Of a stretch of 64,000 nucleotides of DNA, positions 1-11,349 are shown in pieces. A model generated the notes under the pieces. The model did no database searches, was not told the DNA's origin, and saw nothing but the letters and a program-made list of their open reading frames with translations. The first letter of the stretch is position 1. Every line of letters starts with the position of its first letter. The stretch spans positions 250,001 through 314,000 of the forward strand of contig JAJEKV010000284.1 in the NCBI GenBank assembly GCA_021234155.1, given 5' to 3'. Origin of the DNA: Isoetes taiwanensis. Its lineage: Eukaryota > Streptophyta > Lycopodiopsida > Isoetales > Isoetaceae. Both the position numbers and the translations under genes were made by a program.

Positions 1-1300
1 GAGCCTAAGTGGCATGTTTGAGCCTAGGTGGCATGTTGGAGCCACCTTGGCATGTTAGAGCCTAGGTGGCATTTTGGAGCCCATGTGGCATGTTTGAGCC
101 TAGGTGGCATGTTTGGGCCACCTTGGCATGTTGGAGCCTAGATAGCATGTTGGAGCCACCTTGGAATATTAGAGCCTAGGTGGCATGTTGGAGCCCACTT
201 GGCATGTTATAGCCAGCTTGGCATGTTAGAGCCTAGGTGGCATGTTGAGCCACCTTGGCATGTTGGAGCCTAGGTGGCGTGTTTGAGCCACCTTGGCACG
301 TTGGGAGCATGTGGCATGGTTGAGCCACCTTGGCACATTGCAGCCCACGTGGCATGGTTGAGCCAGCTTGGCATGTTGGAGCCTACGTTGCATGTTGAAG
401 CCCACGTGGCATTTTTGAGACACCTTGGCATGTTGGAGCCCACGTGGCATGTTTGAGCCACCTAGGCATGTTGGAGCCTAGATGGCATGTTGGAGCCCAC
501 ATGGCATGTTTGAGACACCTTGGCAGTTTGAGCCTAGGTGGCATGCTTGAGACACCTTGGCATGTTGGAGCCTAGGTGGCATGTTGGAGCCACCTTGGCA
601 TGTTGGAGCCTAGGTGGCGTGTTTGAGCCACCTTGGCACGTTGGAGCCCACGTGGCATGTTGGAGCCTAGGTGGCATGTTGGAACCCACGTGACATGTTT
701 GAGACACCTTGGCATATTTGAGCCCACGTGGCATGTTTGAGCCAACTAGGTGGCATGTTGGAGACCACATGTTTGGCGTGCCTAGGCATGTTGGAGCCTA
801 GGTGGCATGTTAGAGCCCATGTGGCATGTTTGAGACACCTTGGCATGTTTGAGCCTAGGTGGCATGTTTGGACACCTTGGCATGTTTGAGCCACCTCGTC
901 ATGTTGAAGCCCACGTAGCATGTTTGAGCCAACTAGGTGGCATGTAGGAGCCCATGTGGCATGTTTGAGCCACCTTGGCATGTTGGAGCCTAGGTGGCAT
1001 GTTTGAGCCACCTTGGCATGTTGGAATCCATGTGGGATGTTTGAGCCACCTTGGAATGTTGGAGGCTAGGTGGCATGTTGGAGCCCGCGTGGCATTTCGG
1101 AGCCTAGGTGGCAAGTTTGAGCCGCCTTGACATGTTTGAGCCTAGGTGGCATGTTAGAGCCTAGGTGGCATGGTGGAGCCCAGTGGCATGTTTGAGCCAC
1201 CTTGGCATGTTAGACCCCGCGTGGCATGTTAGATCCTGTGTGGCATGTTAGAGCCCGCTTGGCATGCTACAGCCAAACAGGTGGCATAATGGATCCTAGG
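1..1300. repeat. ~20-bp minisatellite array
   Basis: The first 1.3 kb is built from a roughly 20-base monomer of the form GGCATGTTGGAGCCTAGGT. It mostly alternates with a sister version reading GGCATGTTTGAGCCACCTTG or with CCCACGTGG, so the higher-order unit is about 40 bases. CCTAGG and CACGTG palindromes recur inside it. The array decays near 1290 and probably continues upstream of the window. Open frames through it on either strand are repeat translations rich in H, C and W, not genes. Confidence 0.93.
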
Positions 1301-1540
1301 GGCACAACGTTTGAACCATAAAATTGAACATATAAATTGAACCATTAAAAAAATATTTTATGTACCAAGATGGACGGCTAAGATTTTGATCCCCGTCATA
1401 TTATATCATTGGCCCTTAAAATGACGGCTGTGATGCACTATGATATCAACGGCCAGGATATTGATCCGGGCCCTCTCCGTTCATTGCCTCTACCAGGCCT
1501 GAGATTAATGGCCCTGTATTTTGTCATTTCCCTCCATTGG

Positions 1541-1655
1541 CTATGGCGATGGCGGAGCTGCTTGGCCATGACAATGCGCCCTGTATTTTTTTTTCCTCCC
1601 TTAGCTATGGCGATGCCGGAACTCCTTGGCTATGGCGATGCCGGAGCTCCTTTTC
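1541..1655 (+). repeat. Three imperfect 25-bp copies
   Basis: The sequence CTATGGCGATGCCGGAGCT and close variants occurs at 1541, 1605 and 1630, the last two directly adjacent. A 116-codon open frame covers the segment but its product is repetitive and matches no family I know. The stretch 1300-1540 is AT-rich with nothing recognisable. Confidence 0.6.
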
Positions 1656-1987
1656 CGCTCTTGGGGTTATGGCTTTCAGAAGGAAGGAGGAAGATTACGG
1701 CAGACAGCACCATGTTTGATCACAATGGAAGCAAAGTTAAGCAGTTGAATCTGATATAAAGCAGCAGGGCGAGACGATTTCAATCTCGTCACCATTAGGT
1801 TGCAGATCGTGCAAGGTTGCTTCAATTTGTCATGGCGGTGTTCACCTTATAACCATATTGTTGGTCGGGTTTGGTCTCATTTTCTTTTCTCGATATGAAT
1901 TTATGGCGTTTCTTGTGGCTCGGTGGTGCCGCGAACAATGACCAACAATCTTTGGACCCAATGCTAAAAAAGCTTTTATCGTGGTTG

Positions 1988-2171
1988 AGGAAGTGGTCAA
2001 GAATCGACACAAGGCCGGTTTGAAAATGCCGAGGGAGATATCGATGAGGAAAAGGGCAAGACTGAGGTCGACAATGTGCAACAGATATCTGCTGGATGTA
2101 GTGTCCCGCTCCAACTGGCTGAGAAAAACCAGGGTATTGAGGGTTTTGATTGCATTAAAATTAGGTTGTGA
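1988..2171 (+). pseudogene. Weak protein-coding relic
   Basis: After an in-frame TGA at 1985, a 60-codon frame stays open to a TGA at 2169. It has an acidic composition typical of a linker (GDIDEEKGKTEVDNVQQ), then SVPLQLAEKNQ. Two other frames over the same bases are also open, so coding support is poor. I recognise no family. It could be a captured exon fragment or chance. Confidence 0.2.
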
Positions 2172-2219
2172 TGTTGCTGTTTATGCAATGGCTATGGTGA
2201 TGTCGTAGCAGCATCCAGT

Positions 2220-2935
2220 GAGGTAAAATCCTTTATTCTATTTCTCAGATTTCTCCTTTTTCTTCATTTTTTGCTTTCTCAGATTTTTACGTTCTATTAT
2301 CAGCGGCGTTAGAGTTTCGAAGTGGCTAGGCGCGGCATTGACAATAGCTGATCAGCCTACAAAGAACACATGCAGTCCGCCCAAGCCTTTTGTTTTCTTC
2401 AATTTTTTTTTCCAGATAAATCACTGCATGACTCATTCCTTTGATTTTTCTTCAGATAATCACAGCAGCTTTGTGTGTTTGAAGAGCAGTACTCTTTCTT
2501 CCTTCAAAACCTTCACTACTAGTACAGACATAAACAAAGGTGATTATAGCCATCTTTATGGCATCTTATTTTTCTGATATACAATACTTGTATAGAGTGA
2601 ACTAAACAAAGTGAATTGTCGCCTTGAAACATTGGAGGTTTATGACATCTTGTTTTGCTGAGATACAGTAGCAGTTAAGCTATAATATGATTAATGGCCT
2701 TGTACAAAATAAAATAATTGATTTCTTCAACTTCAGCTGCACAGTTTATGGTTTGATTCTGCTCTAAATTATGTGTGTTCATCTTTTCCATCCAATCTCA
2801 TGGTTGTAATGGCACATTTATCTGCTTACAATGATTTATCGATAGCACTTACACTTAATGATTCAAACGACAATAAACTACAATAATTGATTCCCACAAA
2901 GTTATCTTAAATGCCATCATATTGTTTTTTAATTG
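2220..2935. other. AT-rich spacer without recognisable gene
   Basis: Pyrimidine-rich stretches and short open frames only. Nothing with conserved motifs was seen on either strand. Confidence 0.6.
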
Positions 2936-2949
2936 TGATATATATTAGT

Positions 2950-3570
2950 TTTTTATTTGAATGTATGCCACGTGCCAATACATGATTAGTTAGAAGTTAT
3001 ATTAGAAACAACGCCTTCTTGTTTTTTCTATATGTGATAATAATGATTTTTTATTTGAAAAAGTAAGCCACGTGTCGATACTTGATTAGTTAAAATACCA
3101 TTTTATTATTTATAAAATATGCCACGTGTCATTATTTCAGTAGCTAAAGGCAATTAAAAACAACACCTTGTTTTTTCTATATGTTATTATAATAATTTTT
3201 TACATATCTTTAATTTAGAAAAACAATACTTAATAGCATAAAAAAACAATATCAAGATTTCCAAAACACACGTGGTACTTTGTTAAATAACATGTAACTA
3301 TTTTTAAAAACAATCTTACTTTCATGTTGTAATTTAGCTTTCCACGTGTGGTAATATCGAGATTTACGTATGTAATTCTGAAGATAAACAACGCATGGTT
3401 CCATTAAAAACAACAGTGAAAGAAAAAAACACACGTTGACAAAAAATCACAAAAACCACGCCAATTTTTTCTACGCGTGGATTTTTCTGCCAAAAGACCA
3501 ACGTGGAAAATTTCCGCCAAAAAACCATTGTCTCTTTGTGCAAATCCGGATAAACAGGCCACGTGGACTT
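2950..3570. repeat. AT-rich repeats with six CACGTG palindromes
   Basis: CACGTG occurs at 2969, 3069, 3123, 3269, 3343 and 3560. The first three are embedded in repeat copies of about 50-100 bases sharing GCCACGTG, TGATTAGTTA and CTTGTTTTTTCTATATGT. The motif equals the plant G-box bound by bZIP and bHLH factors, but the AT-rich repetitive setting makes a transposon-derived repeat as likely as an enhancer. Confidence 0.6.
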
Positions 3571-4138
3571 TTGGGGCCATTTTGGTGTTGTTTTTGGCAT
3601 AAAACAACACTTCCGTACAACAAAAAAACAACTGTGGACCAAAAATTGGGGTCAGTGTGTAGAAGAATCACAAATGTTGCCATGATAAAAAAACTAACAG
3701 TATACATATTATTGGAAATTGAACTTACCTTATCTGCTCCCAACATCTTGCCAGGCAATTACAACTCAAGTGCTCCTTGCATTGTCATCTGACTAATATG
3801 CAAATCGTGATGGCTAACATATGGAGACAGTTACAAAATTGTCTAATCCATACTTATTGTAGGTCACCTCTCTCGCAATTTGTAAGCAAATTTTGTATTG
3901 GCCCTGCTAGCAATCAAAATTCATATTGGCTCCACTAGTAACATCTACAATAGTTTCAGTCCATTCAATAAGCTTTTGCTTCTACCATGGCAAGGGCTCT
4001 TGCAGGCTCAAGAATACTTCTTTTCTCCTCAAATATGTCCTACCCTGCAGTTAATAGGGAAAGTGTAAAGTTAAGCATTGTCTCACAACATATGACAAAT
4101 TTGTGAAGAAAATATGAACAGATAGTATGAAGTTAAGA

Positions 4139-6228
4139 GCACGTGCCATAGAAGGTTTTTTATGCTGTTTCTCCTATGGGCAGGGCAGCCGCTTGTGCCG
4201 GTCCTCACTACCCTGTTCAACAGAGCATTGCAGGAGGGTTTCCCCCGACAATGGACCACAAGCAGGGTTGTTCCCATTCACAAAGCGGGCGACCCACACT
4301 GTCCGGCCAATTACCGGACGATCATGGTCGATTCAAGATTTGCCAAACGTTATCGGCATTCTCGGCGGCATTGACTACTGGGCGAGGCGGGGCGGATGTG
4401 CGAAGCCCTCACCACAGTAAGGCTTTTCGACCCCGCCACTCAGCGATTGACCATATCTTTCTGGCTGCGGGCGATTGAAGACATAGGAATCACCTACTGG
4501 ACTTGTATTGTCGCTTTGTGGACTTCGCGAAAGGCTTTTGATCGGTCCCGAGGAAAAGTTGTGGGCTAGGCTGCGTCAACTGGGGGCTCCATTTTTGTGC
4601 GAGTAATGCCATATACGAGGTTGTATGAGAGTTGTTTTGGCAGGATGCGTCGACAGGCCAAGCATTTACCCGGTAGTATCCGGGGTCCCATTGGGGTTGC
4701 CCCCTCTGGTAGACACTTTTGGCCTCTACATTGATCGGTTAGAGCCCCGCTTCATCGAGCATGGGGGGATGGCATACATCTTTTGCACCGGGTCATCCGC
4801 CCGGCTCATCTATATGGACGATGTTGGCTCCTGGCGGCCCACACCCCGGAAGATATGCGATCTCACCGGATGCCCTAGACACATTTTGTCGGGCTACGAC
4901 ATCTTGCGTCAATCGCCAAGACCCGGTGGTTCTCATATCCTCTTCCGTCACCCCATACCTCCCCGACTCACATATCGGGGGGCGACTGGGCGCCACGCCC
5001 ACCTACAAGTACCTAGGGTGGAGTTCCCCTCCTCGCCTCGGGCGGGAGGCGTCTATCCGCTATGTGATGACAGGGCCGGAAAGCGCTTTTATGCAATGCG
5101 TAACAAGCCACCGTGCGAGCTATATGATTGGGGCCATCGGTCACATGCGTTCGCACCGGTCGAGCCCGGCCCTTCAGACGGGTCGAGGTTAGCCCGGCCG
5201 CCTCTTTGACGACACTGGAATGACTTGGAGCAGGTGTAAGGCATTTTGGCACCCGCACTTGGGTGAAACCTTCAGTCCCCTATCAGATTCTCGGGCCAAG
5301 CAGAAATCGGATTCTTGCCGCTTCGGCAGCCTTGATAGACACATCGCCTATTTTCGTAAAGTGGTTACTATGGGTGATGCTCGGCTCCCCGCGACTGGGC
5401 TTACACCGTGGCCATGAGTCCCGGCGGCTTAGGGCCTGTTGGAGGGGTAAGAGAGATCAGTGGTTCGCCGGATGGAACGGCGATGCGGGAAGGCAGATAC
5501 TGGCAGCTTGTCGATCGCGTCGTGACGATGGCGGAGTACCTAGATGCTTGTTTCCTTGGCAAGCTCTCGGGACCCCATTGCTCTAGAGCAGGTCAAAATG
5601 GCCCATTACAAGGAGCACATCAACCCCGTGTTAGCCCGGGGCCACGCCTCTACCTGCGTTCCCGGTGCGCCAAAAAGCGCGGGCTCATTGCCTCCATTCG
5701 CCCACAGGTGCCCACCATCTTCGCGAGGCGAGGCGGGTGGATTGGGGAGCCCGCCAGACGTGCTCGTCTGTCTTTGTCAAACGGGTGCCGTTGAGGATGA
5801 GTCTCACACTTTCCAGAGTTGCCCGGCAAGCCCGGGTCCGGTTCGGGCCGGATCACGGCTCCCTTAGTGCGGCTGGGACGTGCCCTTGCATTTGCCGATG
5901 AACACACGCGCCAAGATGCGTGCCCGGGGTCATACATCCAGAGGTACTTGGACCGCGAGGTCACCTTTGCCCTTTGTCTGCCGGTGACTAGGCACTCACG
6001 GGGTGGTGCATGATTGTATATATTGGGATGTTTTCGCTTTTTATATGATTAGCCGCGGTGGTTTGTCGGTAGGTGATTGCTGCCACGGTTTTTCCCTCGA
6101 AAACCCTTCGGGGCGGGGGTTTTTTAATCCGGGCAGTAATCCGCTTGCTGCGTTTTTGTATTGGGTCCCATAGACCGATTGGTCTCCGTGGACGATAAAA
6201 GTAACTTCCTTCCTTCCTTCCTTCCTAT
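4139..6228 (+). mobile_element. 5'-truncated, decayed non-LTR retrotransposon (LINE)
   Basis: A GC-rich island in AT-rich surroundings carries pieces of a LINE reverse transcriptase in order but in shifting frames. Near 4190-4330 is the finger/palm region with VVPIHKAGDP and ANYRTIMV. Near 4420-4460 is FRPRHSAIDHIF. Near 4705-4830 is FGLYIDRLE and the catalytic box as YMDD within RLIYMDDVG, where LINEs usually have YADD. Near 5005 is YKYLGW. Near 5780-5825 is a C-terminal AVEDESHTFQSCPA segment resembling the Cys/His tail of plant LINEs. The 3' end is a GC-rich untranslated stretch closing with (TTCC)5 at 6206-6225. The endonuclease domain and 5' half are absent, typical of incomplete reverse transcription. 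No convincing target-site duplication was found. Many stops and frameshifts make it inactive. Confidence 0.88.
6206..6225 (+). repeat. (TTCC)5 LINE 3' tail
   Basis: Five perfect TTCC units follow the LINE 3' untranslated stretch and precede normal AT-rich sequence. Some LINE clades end in a short tandem repeat rather than poly(A), so this marks the 3' boundary. Confidence 0.8.
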
Positions 6229-6229
6229 T

Positions 6230-7790
6230 GTATAATGTTGAAAACATATTAAGGCACTAAAAAGTTCCAAATGTTTGCAGCATGCATTGATAGTGTATCC
6301 AAATAAGGAGAACAAGGAACATGCAAAAACATTTAAGGACAAGAGCCATACCTGTATGACAACATCAAAATCATGCTGTCGTTGTCTCCTCAGATCTGTT
6401 GCGCTCCTTCCAGTCAGTCCAATTCCTTCTATTGAAGTGGGCGGCTACAATATCTTCCACAACCTTCATATGTGTCACCCCTGGTATTGAACATATTAGA
6501 TTTAACCTTCAGCATTTGAGGTAGTCCTGCATCAGAATTTTAACTTGGCCTTAATTCCTTATCCTCTTTACAACAAGGATTTCTTGCATCTCCATCTTTT
6601 CCTTGATGGCATAAATTCAAACGAACATCAAGATTAATGGTTTGTTCGTCATTGCCAGCCTAAATATCTAGCATTATAACAGGGGGTTTTTTTTGTGATT
6701 TTATACGCTTTTTGGCATGGTTTTCATATGATTTCATGGGCGTATTGCACGAGGCATACTAATCAGTACATCTAGAGTGCACCAAGTTTTTGCATAATTT
6801 TTGTTTCGTCCTCCTCAATGGTTAAGATCAGAGGGCTTACAAAGAAAGCCCTCTTTTAATTCAAAAAGATCCAAGGGCTTATAATGAAATCCCTTTTCTC
6901 ATGAGATTTGAGACAGCCAGAATTAGGTCACGGTTAGGGTTTGTGGCCGATTCTAACTGTGGTGTTGCACCCTCAGGCTTTAATTCTTCCCCCCGGGTGG
7001 TCCTTCTGCAGAGTTTTTTGTTGTGTTTTTTAAGCAGTTCGATCCAACGGGGTAGGTCAGTTCCCCCTTTTTATTTTTCCATTCAGGTGTATTCCTGCAG
7101 GGATTTCTTCATGGGTCAGCACCAGGTAGATTTTTCTGCAAAAGTTTCTTCGGGGTCAGCTCCAATTGTTTCAGGAACGAGCTAATCGATCTGTCATGGA
7201 GCTCAAAGTGCGCATGTGGGCAAGCCAAATCAAGCAGCAAATGGGCACGAAAGAGGATTTGCTAAAAGTAAGACTAAAGATTTGTGACTGTTGAATATTT
7301 ACAGATCATGCGGGATCTGGGTTCTATTTAAGAATCTGAACTGGTTCTCATTATGAAGGGGATTTGAGATGGGCTATGGCTTGCAAATGGGAAGTTGTTC
7401 TTTTTATGCTATCTTTTTTCCTTTGCAGCCCTGTGGTTCCGGCGGCCATCGCTCAAATGGGTCTTGTCCAAATCGGCTTTCTTTACTTTAGGTAATGCAT
7501 CCATAGCTCGACCTGCAAATGACTAAAGGGAGAAAAACAACCATTGCCAATAGATTTATGCCGCATTGAGATGCTTAAACTGAACGGCTTGTTTCCAATA
7601 CTTCACCCAAATTCCTAATCTCAGATGCTTTATTCATGGGCCCAATACTTAAATCTTGCTATCCGACTGTAGCCCAGATACTTAAACATGAGCCCAGATG
7701 AGGTTGGACAAACCAAGTCCGTCGAGCACAAATACCGTATTGATCTGATGTTGCAGGAGTATGTGGAGCATGAAGCTATTGCCATCATGT
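6230..7790. other. Spacer, no gene recognised
   Basis: Short open frames only. A 33-codon frame starts at the ATG at 7196 (MELKVRMWASQIKQQMG) and would meet a GT after its 24th codon, but nothing else supports an exon there. Confidence 0.5.
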
Positions 7791-7792
7791 GA

Positions 7793-8600
7793 AAGCTCTT
7801 GCTTCTTGTTAGCTTTTTGTTGATGCGAAGATTGGGGCAGCTGCTGGCTCTTTGGATTAAGGGAAATCGCTTACCAGGACCCCCCATTTGTCTTCTCCGG
7901 AGGTCTAAGATAAAAAATCTTTCAGGTTGGTCCCTCCCCTTTCTTAATTACAAGTGGACTCACAAAGTGCATCTTCTTTCGCTGTGGTTCTCAATTTAAG
8001 AGATAAATGTGAACTCTGTCTGAGTTGTTCTTCTGACTCAGTAAGGCAAAGGCACAGCATAAGGCAAAGCTCTGTCTGAATTGTTCTTCTGACTAAGTAA
8101 TTACACTGGCTAGAGCGAGGAGTAAAATAAGAGCTTCAAGTTTATTAATTAACGTAGTTTAACTTGTTAAATTGTTTTATTCATGGAGCAAGCTTGTTGA
8201 ATTGTTTTCCATTTTGTAACAACGGCTCAGGCTCTTAATGTCATTTCAAATGACAAAAGTTGGTGTCCATACTTGGTTTTTCATTGTATGCAGTTTATCT
8301 TGCACAAGGAATATGGGTCAATAGTACGAGCATGGCTTGGCCCTACCACTCTTCTTGTTTCAGTCAAAGACCACAAGATGGTTAGGGAACTGTTGCACGT
8401 AGCAAGCGACCGTAATCAAGTTTCGCACAAAGCACTTGATCTTGTTTTTGGAAGGCATTGCCTTCCCAACCTTGTTCCTAGTTGGCTTTCTGGTTCTCTG
8501 TTTGGTTGCACCATGTCCAGCAGGTTGCAAACTCGTGTGCGGATTTGTTGGCTGCGTAATCAGAGGTCCGATGCCCTCAGTTTTTTTAAGGACAATGACT
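7793..8600 (+). pseudogene. Cytochrome P450 N-terminal relic (two exons)
   Basis: Cytochromes P450 are haem monooxygenases anchored in the endoplasmic reticulum. At 7793-7890 a hydrophobic anchor (KLLLLVSFLLMRRLGQLLAL) runs into WIKGNRLPGPP, the proline-rich hinge of plant P450s. An in-frame TGA lies just before the anchor. After about 370 bases, an acceptor-like TGTATGCAG at 8285-8293 opens a frame with KEYGSIVRAWLGPTTLLVSV, then VRELL and FGRHCLP, matching the region after the hinge that leads to the B-C loop. The I-helix, ExxR and haem Cys motifs are absent: the frame degenerates after about 8475. It is therefore a 3'-truncated gene fragment. The CYP family cannot be assigned from this part. 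Confidence 0.7.
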
Positions 8601-8681
8601 AAACTAGAAAGACATCAATGTCTCAGCGACATCAGCAAGAGGTATATCTGCAACCTCGTCAAACATGGGATCTCAGGATAG

Positions 8682-8950
8682 GAAGGTTACTCTCAAGAAG
8701 ATCACTCTGCTTTGCAGTTCTTTGAGAACATGCAACAGGAGGGCATAATGCTAGACCAGATAACACCCTTAAAGCAGGGAGAGAACATCCATGAACTTAT
8801 TATTGGAAGGAAGTTTCAGGTGAACATTGTCCTTGGGAATAAACTTTGATAGGTATTCCAAGTGTGCAAGCTTAGAGGATGCAGAGAGAGCTTTTTGACA
8901 AGTTGTTGGATAGAGATATAGTGTTATGGATTCATATGATTTCAGCACAC
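8682..8950 (+). pseudogene. PLS-class pentatricopeptide repeat (PPR) relic
   Basis: PPR proteins bind organellar RNA, and the PLS class acts in C-to-U editing. The frame from 8682 reads YSQEDHSALQFFENMQQEG and then MLDQIT, a typical repeat end. It continues with KQGENIHELIIGRKFQ and NIVLGNKL, the usual next module. After a stop, YSKCASLEDAERAF follows in frame, and after a one-base shift DKLLDRDIVLW and MISAH. Order and spacing match consecutive PPR modules, but the segment between the DQIT and KQGE parts is deleted and there are at least one stop and one frameshift. No E or DYW domain is present. It abuts the P450 relic without a recognisable boundary. A (CA)8 microsatellite at 8945-8961 truncates it. 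Confidence 0.75.
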
Positions 8951-8961
8951 ACACACACACA
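8945..8961. repeat. (CA)n microsatellite
   Basis: About eight CA dinucleotides end the PPR relic. Confidence 0.85.
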
Positions 8962-9252
8962 TGAGCACTTTATGTGCCTTCACAAATGACAAATCCTTTA
9001 TTAATAGGCCGTTGGTAGTGGAGACAAATTTTTGGAACTGCCCAAGTAATGGCAAATGTCGTTGTCATTAGTTTTACTAAACTGCTGTTCATACGAGTAG
9101 GTTGTTTAACGATTTAGGCCCTTAAAGTTTATCTACGTTTGCTTTTGTTAGGGCCCGAAGGGCCCAAAATTTTTATAGCAATCAACACACAACTACCATT
9201 AACATTATTAACACAAACCATTGCATTTAACACATTTAAATTAAAATCCCCC

Positions 9253-9553
9253 TTAAACCCCCTTTGGTTTGGGTGCATATTCACACGGGGGGTTACGTAG
9301 GGCAGCGAGAGCCCCAAAAAATTTACAATACTTGTACAAAATTAACACCATTGAGTACATTCTCTCAAACCTTATAGTATTTTGCAAACTTTAATATACA
9401 TTATACAAAAACTTGTACGTGCATACCCCACAAACGAGGATCGCTATGTACGGTCCAGATCTTGGAATAAAAGGCAAATATGCCCATCCGACAGCTCTCG
9501 TTGCCCGAAGCAACCCCCCGTGTGAATATGCACCCAAACCAAAGGGGGTTTAA
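9253..9553. repeat. Foldback element with 60-bp inverted arms
   Basis: The left arm, 9253-9312, and right arm, 9494-9553, are inverted copies with about five mismatches in 60 positions. They contain GGTTTGGGTGCATATTCACA and its complement. The 181-base loop has no coding sequence. The arms end abruptly on both sides. Size and shape fit a foldback or MITE-type non-autonomous DNA transposon, although no clear target duplication is seen. Confidence 0.8.
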
Positions 9554-9890
9554 CATGTGAAATAACCTGCAAGAATCAGAAAAATAGACTTTACTGAACT
9601 TATGCAATGCAGCTCACTTGATATTGCATCAAGGTCTTCATTTTCCTTAGGAGACAACTCTGGTTTCAAAGATAACATGTAGAACTATACAAAATGATCT
9701 ACGATAGAAATAGAACTGGAAAATAGTGAACAATAAAATTGAAAGAGCATCTGCTAGAGATCCATTTACAGGAGAAACTTCTTCCACGACTTGTCTGTAC
9801 TAGCATGTTCTAGCATGTTCTGTACATCCACTTTCATACACGTTCTTTGCATCTTCTTTTTTATTTTGGGATGGGGTTGGGACCTGTGCC

Positions 9891-9928
9891 AGGGAACGCC
9901 GCATGTTATGCCACATGCGGCGTTCCCT
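9891..9928. repeat. Perfect 16-bp-arm hairpin
   Basis: AGGGAACGCCGCATGT at 9891-9906 is exactly complementary to 9913-9928, with a six-base loop TATGCC. It is GC-rich in an AT-rich setting and lies inside an open frame of no recognisable family. Confidence 0.85.
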
Positions 9929-10401
9929 TTCATCTTGCGTCCCCCCTGCGGCATCCAGTTGCCGCCATTGAATGTGCGACATTTTGAAATGGACGTTGCC
10001 TTTGAATGCGAACACCTCGATGGAATTCTCACTGCTCTACCAGTTTTGCGCCTCAGAGTTGCATCACTAGCTGTTGATGTGGGTCATGTGTCTGGTCGGC
10101 AGAGGATGAGTACAGTCGAAACGCTTGGAATGGCCAAACGTGATGCAGCAAGTAACCATAGGATTGTGTTATTTTTCATCATTTTAGCTTTTAGAAAACA
10201 AAGAGATCATTTGTGAAGTGTTCATTGAAGGTAGCAGCTTAAGAAAATTTTGTCGTTAGCACGTTTCTGAAGTTTGCAACTAGAGAGGATCATTATTTTT
10301 CATCTCTTCATCGGAGCCGGAAAAGGCATGTGCAAGGTAGTGTGTATGTGTTTCCAACAGCTGTTTCTCATGCTTTCTATCTTTCCTTCTTATTGCCAAC
10401 G

Positions 10402-10545
10402 GAGTTCTCCATTTTTGGCAGGAGTATGTCTTCAGTTTCGCTGCAAACAAAAGAAGCCTTGTAAGCAAACTTTTTGAGACTAGGGTTTCTCCATTTTCGG
10501 CAACATAGATCTTCATTTTCGCTACAAACAGAATTATCCTTCCAA
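10402..10545. repeat. 81-bp tandem duplication
   Basis: The segments 10402-10465 and 10484-10545 share TTCTCCATTTT(T/C)GGCA, then CTTCA and TTTCGCT, at a spacing of 81 bases. The copies have diverged by about 20 percent. Confidence 0.7.
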
Positions 10546-10823
10546 GCAGGTAAGGTTTCGGCAAGCTCCTAGATTAGCTCTGCTTCCAATGGATTATGTT
10601 CGCAAGTTAATTTAGATACAGTAGAAACATCTGACACTGCATCCAATAAATACCTTTATATTCTTTATCTGTAGCAGCAGCTTTAGCTTTAAACAGGTCT
10701 CTATACGGACCAGCAGTAATCTTCTTTGTGAGCTGTACGCAGGTGATTTCATTGTCAATTGATGTTTTCCGGCACTCTAGACCTTATTCCGTTGCATTTC
10801 GATCTGCATCCAAACAAATTATA

Positions 10824-10880
10824 CTAGTAATGATGCCCAGCGTTGCTGGGCATAAGTTGGAAGTATGCAAATCTTTTGAC
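10824..10880 (-). mobile_element. Helitron-like 3' terminus, reverse orientation
   Basis: Read on the minus strand, CCAACTTAT leads into the hairpin TGCCCAGCAACGCTGGGCA (10834-10852), then TCATTACTAG ending at 10824, followed by T. Helitrons end in a short hairpin some 10 bases before CTRR and insert between A and T. The terminus matches those at 48.1, 55.9 and 62.2 kb. The element body should lie to the right of this point. I could not find its 5' TC end. Confidence 0.7.
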
Positions 10881-11328
10881 CGCAATGGGAAATGCGTGCA
10901 ATAATAATCTAATTTTTGTAACCTATTATTATGACAAAAATATCTAAAGATTTAACAACATCTAAAAGCTTCTTCATGTTAGATAGTTCTGCATTGGTAT
11001 CTGTGATGCATCATTAGGGCTTCATCCCATATAATCATGCTAGTCTATATTGTTAACTTTGCCAACTCGGACTGCTTTGGAATATTGCATGTTGATGTCT
11101 CATCTATGTTTATCGGTATCTTGAACCTTGAATGCGTAGTGTGTCTGCCCTTGCCCTGGTTGAGTGTTGATCGGCCTGTGCAAGGTTTTTATAGGAGTGT
11201 GATATTTTGCTCGGGCATCGCTTGAGCAGTCCTCGAGCTAGAAGTGTGAGGGAGTGTTATTTTGTTTTTGCAATGTTCGTGTATATGAGGGTCAAGTTGA
11301 CTTCATTGCATTGTCAATGTAAATGTGT

Positions 11329-11345
11329 GCCCGACATTGTCGGGC
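11329..11345. repeat. GCCCGACA/TGTCGGGC palindrome
   Basis: Eight-base perfect arms around a single T. It resembles the Helitron hairpins in shape, but CTAG is missing; a CTAA lies about 18 bases downstream. It may be a diverged terminus. Confidence 0.4.
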
Positions 11346-11349
11346 GTGT

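Noticed and set aside
226-1114. Several 60-115-codon minus-strand frames with H, C and W repeats
   Set aside because: Translations of the 20-bp minisatellite; every frame shows the same periodic peptide.
1-1300. CRISPR array
   Set aside because: Units are contiguous with no unique spacers, and the rest of the window is eukaryotic.
4083-4277. Target-site duplication of the LINE (ACATAT near 4088 and 6243)
   Set aside because: Only six AT-rich bases match and they do not sit exactly at the element ends.
9791-10216. 141-codon plus-strand frame
   Set aside because: It runs through a perfect hairpin (9891-9928) and matches no family; the opposite strand is open over part of it as well.
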